Positions 19,655 to 27,263 of a DNA stretch of 64,000 nucleotides are shown here, piece by piece. The DNA is from Aureimonas sp. AU20 (lineage in GTDB: Bacteria; Pseudomonadota; Alphaproteobacteria; Rhizobiales; Rhizobiaceae): NCBI RefSeq assembly GCF_001442755.1, contig NZ_CP006367.1, positions 1,922,001-1,986,000 of the forward strand, given 5' to 3'. Position 1 is the first letter of the stretch; every line of letters starts with the position of its first letter. The notes beneath the pieces are model-generated. The model worked only from the letters and a program-made list of their open reading frames with translations, did no database searches and was not told the DNA's origin. The position numbers and the translations under genes were made by a program.

Positions 19655-20645
19655 GTTTGGTAGGTTTTCGTGTGCGCGCGGCTTGTTTCGCCCGTTGGGG
19701 CACGAAGCGGCTGACCGATTTGGAAACTATCGGCGCGAAAGGGTTCTGGTTGGCCCAGCAAGACACTGCCAAGCGTCACCTGAAGTCATTGTTGGCAAAT
19801 TACTTTTCGGATTCGCACGTCGTCGCGCCCGCTGTTGAGGCCCACGATGTGTACGGATGGATTAGTTTGGCTGTCAGCAATTAGCGGGAGGAACCTTCCC
19901 GCTATTTCTCCAAACTGCATCGTGCCGCGTGTTCCAGGTCGTATCGTTTCCGCCGAAGGCCCACGGCGCTGATGCTGACGCCGAACCGTATGGCCATCGC
20001 GTCGAGCCTGCGTTCCTGAGCGTCCAGCTGCAACAGCACCTCGGTGAGCATGGCCGACAGCGAGGGGCGCTCGAACTCCTCGATCGCGTCTGCCAGCCGC
20101 GCGGCGAAACCGGCCCGATCTCGCGCCACCCATGGCACTTCCAACAACGTGTCCGGCGCCTCGCCGAACACTTTGACCATGATGCTTTCGAACGGGATGA
20201 GGGCCGCGGGCCTTCCAAGGTTGGCGTGTGCAAGCCTCGATGGTGCCGTCTCGGCGGCGCTGAAGGGAGCGACGGCGGGATCGGCGCACGACGACTACAT
20301 GGACGAGCGAAGCGCTCCGATCGAGAACCCGCGATACCGACGTAACGGACTTGTCCACGACGAACTTGGGTGGAAAGCTTCCGGTCGCCTCTCGGGTCGA
20401 TCGCGCAGGGAAGTAGACGTTGGACGGACGACCTCCAGCGATGTGGCAGACCCTCCGACGGATCAGCAAGCGCTGCGAGGATCGGTGGTCGACATGATGG
20501 GTCGCGCGCGATATTCATCCTGCAACCCGCGCGCGCCGATTGATATCGGAGGCGTGAAGGCTCTACAGCACCTCAACGCCGGTTCCCCCAGCGAACCCAA
20601 TGACCACGAACGAGACCGAATCCCATGGGCATCGGACCTGAGAGT
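19655..20645. other. Unassigned region after the IS630 remnant
   Basis: Nearly 1 kb between the IS remnant and the HWE kinase gene. A plus-strand frame ending at 19884 (KRLTDLETIGAKGFWLAQQD) has no recognisable start outside the IS and may be a gene fragment. A perfect 8-bp dyad TAGCGGGA-N7-TCCCGCTA lies at 19882-19904. A minus-strand 92-residue frame is listed separately. The rest (20181-20645) shows nothing I can identify. Confidence 0.4.
19902..20180 (-). CDS. Hypothetical protein, possible HTH at C-terminus
   Basis: A 92-residue frame beginning MVKVFGEAPDTLLEV. The composition looks protein-like rather than shadow-like: helices with a sensible hydrophobic pattern (FAARLADAIEEFERPSLSAMLTEVLLQLDAQ) and a C-terminal RLDAMAIRFGVSISAVGLRRKRYDLE that resembles a helix-turn-helix. 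The frame stays open upstream for about 30 codons without a start codon, so it may be a truncated gene. I do not recognise it. No good ribosome site is visible. Confidence 0.3.
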   Translation of the reverse strand: MVKVFGEAPDTLLEVPWVARDRAGFAARLADAIEEFERPSLSAMLTEVLLQLDAQERRLDAMAIRFGVSISAVGLRRKRYDLEHAARCSLEK

Positions 20646-23600
20646 ATGTCCGCCTCGGATACCGATAGCACTGCCCCGCTGCCGATCCTCGTCGATCCGG
20701 CGCGACTTGCCGCGCTTGACGGACTGTCGATCCTCGACACGGCGCCCGAACAGGGTTTCGACGACGTGGTGCGCCTCGCCACCCGGCTCTGCGCGGCTCC
20801 CGTCGCGCTTGTCAGCCTCGTTGCCGTCGACAGGCAATGGTTCAAGGCACGTGTCGGCTTTCCCCATTGCGAGACCGACCTGAACTCCTCGGTCTGCCGG
20901 TTCGTGCTCGATGAGCCCGACGTGATCGTCATCGAGGACCTCGCCAATGATGCCCGCACCGCCGCCAACCCGCTGGTGACGGGCGAACCGCACATCCGCT
21001 TCTACGCGGGCGCGCCGCTGCGCCTGGCGAGCGGGGATGTCGTCGGCTCACTCTGCGTGATCGACACGGCACCGCGTCCCGGGGGGCTCGATGCGGACCA
21101 GGCCGACGACCTTCGCGCACTCGCCCGCCAGGTATCCGGCCTCCTCGATATGAGACGGGCCGTAGCGCTGCGCGACGACGCCCTCGACAGCCAGCGCGTC
21201 GAGGTGCAGCAGGCACGACGCATCGACGTTCTTTCCAAGGCTTCGGAGGCCCTGCTCGTCGGCTTGGATCCAGCGGCGGTGCTCGACCCCATCCTGTCCG
21301 CCAATGCGGAGACGCTCGGCTTTGATCGCAGCTACATCTACGATGTCTGGCCCGAGGGCGGCCATCTGCGCCTGACGCATTCGTTGAACGCCTCGGCGCC
21401 GGTGAAGGAGTTTCTGCATAAACTACCCTTCGGAGCGCCTGTCTGCGGCATCGTCGCCGAGCGGCTCGAACCGCTGTTGTTGACCGGGATGCAGGCGGAT
21501 GTCGATCCAGCCTTCGCTACTGCACGCAGCATTGGTCTCAACGCCTACGCCGGCTTCCCGGTGGTGAGCCGCGGCGCACTGCGCGGCGTCATTTCCTTTG
21601 GATCGACGCAAGTGGCGGCCTTCGACCACGAAGCCCTCAACTTCTTCGAGACCCTGGCTCGGATGATGTCGGCCGTCTACGAGCGGATCGATGGCGAACG
21701 CGCCTTGCGCGAGAGCCACGAGCGGTCCCGGCTCGCCCAGGAGGCCGGATCGATTGGCACGTTTGAGATCGACATCGTGAACGACCGGGCCCGAGTGTCG
21801 ACCGAAGGCTGCCGCATCTTCGGGCTGCCGGAGATGGAAAGCCGCTCGCCGAGGGACTTCACTGACCTGGTCGTCCCGGACGATCGCTCGTTGCCCGCGA
21901 ACGAGATGACCATGCGAGATGGCACGGCCGATACCGAGGCCGAGTACCGCATTCGGCGCGCCGACGACAACGCCCTGCGCTGGATCGCCCGCAACAGCCG
22001 CTTTATCCGGGACGAGGCCGGCAAGCCGGTGCGCATGATCGGCACGCTTCAGGACGTGACCGAGCGCCGGGCGACGCAGGAAGCGCTGCGCATCAGCGAG
22101 GAGCGCTTCCGCGCCATCGTCGAAACCATCGAGGCGGCGTTCGCCATCGTCGAGGTCAAGTTCGACGCCGACGATCGCCCGGTGAACTATCGGTTCGTCG
22201 AGGCGAACCCCGCCTTCGAGCGGCAGGCCGGGGTGAACCTCCACGGCAAGTGGGTCACCGAGTTCGCCCCGGACCTCGAGCAGTTCTGGTTCGAGACCTA
22301 TGGGCACGTGGCGAAAACGGGTGAGCCGGCCAGCTTCGAGAACTACGCCGAGGCATTCGAACGCTGGTTCGACGTCAAGGCCGTGCGCGTCGGGAACCCC
22401 AGTGAGCGGAGAATCGCGATCTTCTTCAGCGATGTCACGGCGCGCAAGAAGGCCGAAGCGGACCTGCGCGCCAGCGAGGCCGTGGCCCGCGATAACGTCG
22501 ACCGCGTGCGGCTCGCCCTGGCGGCGGGTGCCATCATCGGCACATGGCACTGGGACATCGTGGCCGATCGCTTCAAGATCGACGAGGCCTTCGCCGCCGC
22601 CTTCGGCCTCGATCCCACTTTGGGCCGCTCAGGGATCCCGCTCGCTCAGATCGTCGCCACCGTCCATCCCGACGATCAGGAGGGGCTCGCGGACGCGATC
22701 AACGAAGCCGTCGTTCGCGGTGGTGCCTACGCCCACGAGTACCGAGTGCGGCGCGCCGACGGGAAGTACTACTGGCTGGAAGCGAACGGGCGCGTCGACC
22801 ATGCGGCCGACGGCACGCCAACGAGCTTCCCGGGCGTCCTGATCGACATCGAGGAGCGGCGCGCCGTCGCCGCCGAGCGCGACCAGGCAACGGCCCGGCT
22901 GCGCGAGCGCGAGGCGTTCCTGAGCAGCGTGCTAGCCTCGTCCAACGACTGCATCAAGGTTCTCGACCTCGATGCCAACCTCGTCTTCATGAGCGAGGGC
23001 GGGCAGAAGGTCATGGAGGTGTCGGACTTCAACGACATCGCCGGCTGCCCGTGGCCGGACTTCTGGCAGGACGAAGGCAACATCGCCGCCAAGGAGGCCA
23101 TCGCCTCTGCGCAGGCCGGGGTGCCCGCGGGCTTCCAGGGGTACGCCGAGACAATGAAGGGCCGGCGGCGGTACTGGGACGTCCAAGTGTCGCCGATCCT
23201 CGGAGCCGACGGGAAGCCGGAGCGCATCCTGTCCGTATCCCGCGACATCACCCCGTTGAAGGCGTCCGAGGAGGCGCGGGCGGTCTTGAATCAGGAACTG
23301 TCGCACCGAATGAAGAACCTCCTGTCGATGGTCCAGGCAATAACGGCCCAGACCCTTCGGCAGGCCCGGAGCATGGACGAGGCGCAGGACGCGGTGTTCA
23401 CCCGCATCGCGGCGCTGGCGAGGGCGCAGGATATCCTCGTGCGGACGAGCTTCGAGGAGGCGGACGTCGGCGAGATCGTCGAGGCGGCCGTCACGCCGCA
23501 CCAGACCGCGGACCAACGGATCGAGGCGAGCGGTCCCGACCTTGGCCTGACCGCGCAACAAGCACTTGGCCTTTCGCTCGCCATCCACGAGCTCGCGACG

Positions 23601-23864
23601 AACGCCGCCAAGTACGGGGCGCTCTCGAACGAGACGGGCCGCGTGGCGATGAGGTGGGATCGCGTCGAGGGCGCGTTCGTCTTCGAATGGATCGAAACGG
23701 GCGGTCCTTCCGTTAGCCCGCCTCAACGCCGTGGCTTCGGATCGAAGCTCATCGAGCGCATCGTCGCCTCCTACTTCGATGGCGAGGGGCGTCTCGACTT
23801 CGATCCGAGCGGTATCCGCTTCACTCTGACGGGCGCGAACCAGCGCGCCGAGACGACTTCGTAG
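20646..23864 (+). CDS. HWE-family sensor histidine kinase with GAF and PAS domains
   Basis: A cytosolic kinase of 1072 residues (1079 from the ATG at 20625). Domains in order: a GAF domain (about 20-170), a second GAF (about 195-355), four PAS/PAC-like segments (about 360-880, with TLQDVTERR, FFSDVTARKKAEADLRASE, LIDIEERRA and VSRDITPLKASEEA boundaries) and the kinase core. The phosphoacceptor motif ELSHRMKNLLSMVQA places His near residue 887. HELATNAAKYGALS and EWIETGG are the HWE N-box and WxE signatures. There are no membrane segments. A receiver follows after 15 bp. HWE kinases often feed the general stress pathway or light responses; the GAF lacks a certain chromophore cysteine, so the input is unknown. 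Confidence 0.9.
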   Translation: MSASDTDSTAPLPILVDPARLAALDGLSILDTAPEQGFDDVVRLATRLCAAPVALVSLVAVDRQWFKARVGFPHCETDLNSSVCRFVLDEPDVIVIEDLANDARTAANPLVTGEPHIRFYAGAPLRLASGDVVGSLCVIDTAPRPGGLDADQADDLRALARQVSGLLDMRRAVALRDDALDSQRVEVQQARRIDVLSKASEALLVGLDPAAVLDPILSANAETLGFDRSYIYDVWPEGGHLRLTHSLNASAPVKEFLHKLPFGAPVCGIVAERLEPLLLTGMQADVDPAFATARSIGLNAYAGFPVVSRGALRGVISFGSTQVAAFDHEALNFFETLARMMSAVYERIDGERALRESHERSRLAQEAGSIGTFEIDIVNDRARVSTEGCRIFGLPEMESRSPRDFTDLVVPDDRSLPANEMTMRDGTADTEAEYRIRRADDNALRWIARNSRFIRDEAGKPVRMIGTLQDVTERRATQEALRISEERFRAIVETIEAAFAIVEVKFDADDRPVNYRFVEANPAFERQAGVNLHGKWVTEFAPDLEQFWFETYGHVAKTGEPASFENYAEAFERWFDVKAVRVGNPSERRIAIFFSDVTARKKAEADLRASEAVARDNVDRVRLALAAGAIIGTWHWDIVADRFKIDEAFAAAFGLDPTLGRSGIPLAQIVATVHPDDQEGLADAINEAVVRGGAYAHEYRVRRADGKYYWLEANGRVDHAADGTPTSFPGVLIDIEERRAVAAERDQATARLREREAFLSSVLASSNDCIKVLDLDANLVFMSEGGQKVMEVSDFNDIAGCPWPDFWQDEGNIAAKEAIASAQAGVPAGFQGYAETMKGRRRYWDVQVSPILGADGKPERILSVSRDITPLKASEEARAVLNQELSHRMKNLLSMVQAITAQTLRQARSMDEAQDAVFTRIAALARAQDILVRTSFEEADVGEIVEAAVTPHQTADQRIEASGPDLGLTAQQALGLSLAIHELATNAAKYGALSNETGRVAMRWDRVEGAFVFEWIETGGPSVSPPQRRGFGSKLIERIVASYFDGEGRLDFDPSGIRFTLTGANQRAETTS

Positions 23865-23879
23865 AGAGCAGGCTGCATC

Positions 23880-24269
23880 ATGGCACAATCGTTCGATCCC
23901 GCCCGCTATGCAGTCCTGGTCGTCGAGGACGACGCCCTTGTCCGCGCCGAGGCGGTCGACCTCTGCGAGGATGCCGGGTTCACCGCCTACGAAGCGCGCA
24001 ACGCGGACGAGGCCATCCGCCTTCTGGAGCGCCATACGGACATCCGCGTGCTGTTCACCGACATCGAGATGCCCGGCACGATGGACGGGTTGAAGCTCGC
24101 TCGGGCGGTGCGCGACCGCTGGCCGCCGGTGGCGATCATAGTTACCTCCGGGCGCATCAAGATCAGCGAAGGCGATCTGCCGGAGAACGGCCTGTTCTTC
24201 GCCAAGCCCTACCCACCGAAGGGCGTCGTGAAAGCACTCAACGACATTGCCGCGCAAATCCAGGGCTGA
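23880..24269 (+). CDS. Single-domain response regulator
   Basis: A 129-residue receiver without an output domain. The acidic cluster is E16-D17-D18 in VLVVEDDALVR, the phosphoacceptor is Asp61 in LFTDIEMPG, the conserved Thr is in IIVTSG and the Lys in FFAKPYPP. It begins 15 bp after the kinase stop and is surely its partner. Without an output domain it must act by protein contact or as a phosphate sink. Confidence 0.93.
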   Translation: MAQSFDPARYAVLVVEDDALVRAEAVDLCEDAGFTAYEARNADEAIRLLERHTDIRVLFTDIEMPGTMDGLKLARAVRDRWPPVAIIVTSGRIKISEGDLPENGLFFAKPYPPKGVVKALNDIAAQIQG

Positions 24270-24942
24270 TTGAAGCGGAAGCAACCCCGAAGCGTGAGCG
24301 TCCCGTTCTTCGACGATCCCGAGAACCTCTCCGCCTTCTGTTCCGCTGTCGGGCGTCGAGCTTTGATCGGCGCCTGCCGATGCTTTCCTCGGCTCAGGCT
24401 TGACGAAGACCGAAAGAGTTTCGTTTTCGGATCATAGCGCGCTCGAATTCGTCCAGGCGCCAATCATGTGCGTGAGCATCCGCCCAGTCTGGAAATCAAG
24501 AAACTTCGCTGATGGCCCTGCCGTCTTCAATCCAAGTCATCCTGACGCGCTTCCGGACCTCGAACAACAACGCCTACAACGCTTCCACGAACCCGCTAGG
24601 GTGGGGCAGGCGGCCACCGTCAGAACTTCGGCCCGCGCCTAAAGGACACCGCCGACGTGGTGGAGCGGCCGGGAGCCGAACTTCGATCCGTCAAGGATGT
24701 CAGGGTAGGTTCTTGTGGCGCGGCTCTTGATCGGCAGGGCCGTCAGCGAACACGACGGTATCGCCTTCACCAATCTCACGCAGGGCGCGGCGATCCCGTC
24801 CTATATGAATGAAGTCGGGCTGGCCGAAGACGAGGACGACGGCATAATAACGGTCGTCGCGGAAGCCTACGAAATGGACGCGGCTAACCCTTTGGCTACG
24901 CCATGGCTAACGCTTCCACGAAGCCTTGAGACGTAATGGTTC
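24270..24942. other. Gene-poor region next to a tRNA, with a short direct repeat
   Basis: About 670 bp with only short unconvincing frames. AACGCTTCCACGAA occurs at 24578-24591 and again at 24909-24922. The plus-strand frame at 24715-24936 (GIAFTNLTQGAAIPSYMNEVG) has no recognisable family. The region abuts the 3' end of a tRNA gene, a common integration target, but no integrase or att duplication was found. Confidence 0.4.
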
Positions 24943-25018
24943 TGGTGGGCCCGGCAGGACTCGAACCTGCAACCAAGCGGTTATGAGCCGCCGGCTCTAA
25001 CCATTGAGCTACAGGCCC
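24943..25018 (-). tRNA. tRNA with CAU anticodon, probably tRNA-Ile2
   Basis: A 76-nt cloverleaf on the minus strand: acceptor GGGCCTG pairing with CGGGCCC, D-arm TAGCTCAATGGTTAGAGC, anticodon loop CTCATAA, T-arm GCAGGTTCGAGTCCTGC, and an encoded CCA. The CAU anticodon reads Met unless C34 is converted to lysidine. The acceptor start with C4 and C5 and the overall sequence match tRNA-Ile2 (TilS substrate) rather than elongator or initiator Met as I remember them. Confidence 0.85.
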
Positions 25019-25090
25019 CACCCGAGCGAGCCCTATCGCAATCTCGGCTCGTTCTCAAGCGGTGGTTGGGACAGGATGATGCGGACGCGG

Positions 25091-25115
25091 GGAAACATAT
25101 TCGGCTGACGGCGTT
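25091..25115 (+). promoter_or_regulatory. Possible EcfG (general stress) promoter
   Basis: GGAAA at 25091-25095, a 16-bp spacer and CGTT at 25112-25115 come close to the alphaproteobacterial EcfG consensus GGAAC-N16/17-CGTT, with one mismatch. It lies 30 bp before the start of a small acidic protein gene. This is pattern matching by eye only. Confidence 0.35.
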
Positions 25116-25144
25116 TGACTCCCATGGACAGCATGGGAGTCGAC

Positions 25145-25345
25145 ATGTCGAATATCGAACCCAACATCATCGACCCGACCAAGGGGCCGCCCCCGCCGCC
25201 GGACTCGATTCCGGATCTGGACCCGACCCGGCCCGACGACGACCATGTCGGGTCGGATGAGATCCGCGAGCCGGGCCGCGATCGGCCGCCGATCGAGAAG
25301 GACCCGGAGGAGGGCGGGGGACCGGGGGATATCGAGCGCGCCTGA
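25145..25345 (+). CDS. Small acidic proline-rich protein
   Basis: A 66-residue protein, MSNIEPNIIDPTKGPPPPPD, rich in Pro, Asp and Glu and with no hydrophobic core; it is probably disordered. No signal peptide. The start at 25145 is preferred to the ATG at 25115 because MSNI resembles the start of the facing gene at 25572. A possible EcfG promoter lies upstream and a long hairpin follows. Function is unknown; a stress-induced role is only inferred. Confidence 0.55.
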   Translation: MSNIEPNIIDPTKGPPPPPDSIPDLDPTRPDDDHVGSDEIREPGRDRPPIEKDPEEGGGPGDIERA

Positions 25346-25362
25346 TCCTTCACCCCTGGAGA

Positions 25363-25403
25363 GAGAAGAGGCCGGGCGGTGCCGAACCGCCCGGCTTCTT
25401 TTC
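25363..25403. terminator. Long bidirectional terminator hairpin
   Basis: An 18-bp stem (core GCCGGGCGGT with ACCGCCCGGC, extended by AG-rich and CT-rich arms, two G-T pairs) with a 5-nt loop lies between two convergent small genes. It reaches the stop codon of the minus-strand gene, so it can end both transcripts. Confidence 0.75.
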
Positions 25404-25572
25404 ATTCCGGCTTGTCCTTGGCGCGTTCCGCCGCACCGTCGATCGTGGCGCGGTCGGTGCCCTGTTCCGCCACGATGCGCTTGGCCTCTTCGATCGGAAT
25501 GTTGTGCTTGCCGGCCAGTTCCTCGGCCGCGAGATCGGGCTCTGCGCCGGGTTCGATCGGGATATTGCTCAT
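25402..25572 (-). CDS. Small hypothetical protein
   Basis: A 56-residue acidic protein starting MSNIPIEPGAEPDLAAEELA. The segment KHNIPIEEAKRIVAEQGTDRATIDGAAE looks like a compact helical unit similar to short rhizobial proteins of unknown function. A good AGGAGGA ribosome site precedes the ATG at 25572. It is convergent with the small acidic gene at 25145, and both start MSNI and carry an early EP. Function unknown. Confidence 0.6.
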   Translation of the reverse strand: MSNIPIEPGAEPDLAAEELAGKHNIPIEEAKRIVAEQGTDRATIDGAAERAKDKPE

Positions 25573-25754
25573 GGATGCTCCTCCTGTTTCCGTTCCAACG
25601 CTCAAGGAGGGGATATGGTGTCGCGACCGATCGAAGACAGCGTCATGTTCACGACAGCTCGCACCTTTGAAGACGTGGCAAACGTATGGCTCGCAGGGGC
25701 TTAACCCTGATCCCTGAGCCCCTACATAAAGACAAAAGACGAGAGGAGTTCGCC

Positions 25755-26228
25755 GTGAGCGTCGCGTTCGTGAAGGAACCCAACGAGAATCAAGTCGAGA
25801 CCCTGCCGGACCGCGAGCTAGGGACGGACCCGAACTTCGTCACGGCGCAGGGGTTGAAGCAGATCGAGGGTCAGGTCTCCGATTTGGAAGCCGCGCTTCT
25901 CGCCGCGCGCGCGGCCGACGACAAGATCGCGTATGCCTCGATCCACCGGGACCTTCGCTACTGGCGGGCACGGAAGATGAGCGCCGAACTCGTGCCGACG
26001 CCGGAGGATGCGGAGACCGTGCATTTCGGCTCCGAAGTCACGATCGAGCGCGACGACGGGCGTGCCCAGGTGTTCCGCATCGTGGGCATCGACGAGGCGA
26101 ACCCGGCCGACGGGCGCCTATCCTATCTCTCCCCGCTCGCCAAGGCGATCGCCGGCAAGAGCGTCGGCGATGTCGTGAAGGTCGGGCCGTCCGAGGCGGA
26201 GATCGTCGAGATCAAGCCTATCGGCTGA
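25755..26228 (+). CDS. GreA/GreB-family transcription elongation factor paralogue
   Basis: A 157-residue protein from a GTG start at 25755 with GAGAGGAG upstream. The N-terminal part has LKQIEGQVSDLEAALLAARAADDK, a shortened coiled coil, and the C-terminal FKBP-like domain has FGSEVTIERDDGRAQVFRIVG and SPLAKAIAGKSVGDVVKV as in GreA. The acidic tip motif of true GreA (LSENAEY) is absent, so it may bind RNA polymerase without transcript-cleavage activity, like Rnk or other Gre-fold regulators. It is transcribed toward the MITE. Confidence 0.85.
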   Translation: MSVAFVKEPNENQVETLPDRELGTDPNFVTAQGLKQIEGQVSDLEAALLAARAADDKIAYASIHRDLRYWRARKMSAELVPTPEDAETVHFGSEVTIERDDGRAQVFRIVGIDEANPADGRLSYLSPLAKAIAGKSVGDVVKVGPSEAEIVEIKPIG

Positions 26229-26237
26229 GGGCTGACC

Positions 26238-26406
26238 TTAGAGACCGTTTAACAACCCGGCGGCGGAGGGCTGCCGAGTGATTTTGCGACGTTCGCGAGG
26301 CGCCAAACGTAGTCGATGCGAGGGCGCATCGGCGAGGATTGGCAACGAAGTGACGACGGAAAAGCGCCGGCGGACCGACCCGACTGGGTTGTTAAACGGT
26401 CTCTTA
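26238..26406. mobile_element. 163-bp MITE with 18-bp perfect terminal repeats
   Basis: GAGACCGTTTAACAACCC at 26241-26258 is repeated as an exact reverse complement at 26386-26403. The element is flanked by TTA at 26238-26240 and 26404-26406, a 3-bp target duplication. It is non-coding. The TIR sequence and TTA duplication resemble the IS5 family (IS1031/IS427 groups), so it was probably mobilised by such a transposase; no full copy is in the window. The right-hand TTA is the pdxJ stop codon (TAA). Confidence 0.85.
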
Positions 26407-27147
26407 AGCCGGCTGCAGCGCCCGGATGAAGCGCCGGGTCGTTTCGGCAAAACCATGTTCCAGCGCGTCGGCCGTCAGCGCATGGCCGATCGAAACCTCC
26501 TTGAGGCGCGGGATCGCGTGGCAGAGGGCCGGCAGATTGCCGATCGTCAGGTCGTGCCCGGCATTCACGTCGAGCCCGACCTCGGCGGCCACTTGGCCCG
26601 CCTCGCGCAACTTTCCCAACTCGCGCTCGGCGGCGGCGGAGTCGGAATGCGTGGCGCCATAGGGGCCGGTGTAGAATTCCACCCTTTCGGCCCCGAGCCG
26701 CCGGGCGATGTCGAGCCCTTGCGGCGAAGGGTCGGCGAAGAGCGAAACGCGAATGCTCCGGCTGCTTAGACGCTGGACGATCCCCGCCAGACGCTCCGCC
26801 TCGGCGGCGAAATCCCAGCCATGGTCGGAGGTCGCCTGCGTCGGGTCGTCCGGCACGAGCGTGACCTGATCGGCACGCGCGGCCTCGCACAACTCGAGGA
26901 AATGATCGGTCGGATAGCCTTCGATATTGAACTCCGCCGCAGGGAATTCCGCGTCGATGAGCTGACGGATCTCGGGCAGATCGGAAAAGCGGACATGCCG
27001 CTGGTCGGGCCGGGGATGGACCGTCAGCCCGCTGGCGCCGCTCGCCAGCGCGATGCGGCCGAAATGGATCACCTCGGGCCAGGGCAGATCGCGGCGGTTG
27101 CGCAGCATCGCGATGGCGTTGAGGTTCACGGACAAGGTGGCGGTCAT
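26404..27147 (-). CDS. pdxJ: Pyridoxine 5'-phosphate synthase
   Basis: A 247-residue TIM-barrel enzyme that condenses 1-deoxyxylulose 5-phosphate with 3-amino-2-oxopropyl phosphate to give pyridoxine 5'-phosphate. The family motifs are [68 protein letters not shown] and [16 protein letters not shown]. The start [10 protein letters not shown] at 27147 is typical; the longer frame is discarded. The stop codon lies inside the target duplication of the adjacent MITE, yet the protein ends normally (IRALQPA). Confidence 0.96.
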   Translation of the reverse strand: MTATLSVNLNAIAMLRNRRDLPWPEVIHFGRIALASGASGLTVHPRPDQRHVRFSDLPEIRQLIDAEFPAAEFNIEGYPTDHFLELCEAARADQVTLVPDDPTQATSDHGWDFAAEAERLAGIVQRLSSRSIRVSLFADPSPQGLDIARRLGAERVEFYTGPYGATHSDSAAAERELGKLREAGQVAAEVGLDVNAGHDLTIGNLPALCHAIPRLKEVSIGHALTADALEHGFAETTRRFIRALQPA

Positions 27148-27208
27148 TGCGGAGGGCCTCGTGCCTTGCGGGGTGGCCATCCGCATGAACCCGGCCACTG
27201 AACAAGTC

Positions 27209-27239
27209 AACGCCCCGGCAGCAAGGCGGCCGGGGCGTT
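27209..27239 (-). terminator. Hairpin after the RND operon
   Basis: A perfect 10-bp stem AACGCCCCGG with CCGGGGCGTT lies 25 bp beyond the stop of the efflux pump gene on the minus strand. The T-richness after it is weak on the minus strand (TTGACTTGTT) and short on the plus strand (GTTTTC). Confidence 0.5.
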
Positions 27240-27263
27240 TTCATGTCGTCGGAGGGGCGTGCC

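Noticed and set aside
24209..24463. An 84-residue minus-strand frame downstream of the response regulator
   Set aside because: Basic, low-quality composition, overlaps the response regulator end and has no ribosome site or family.
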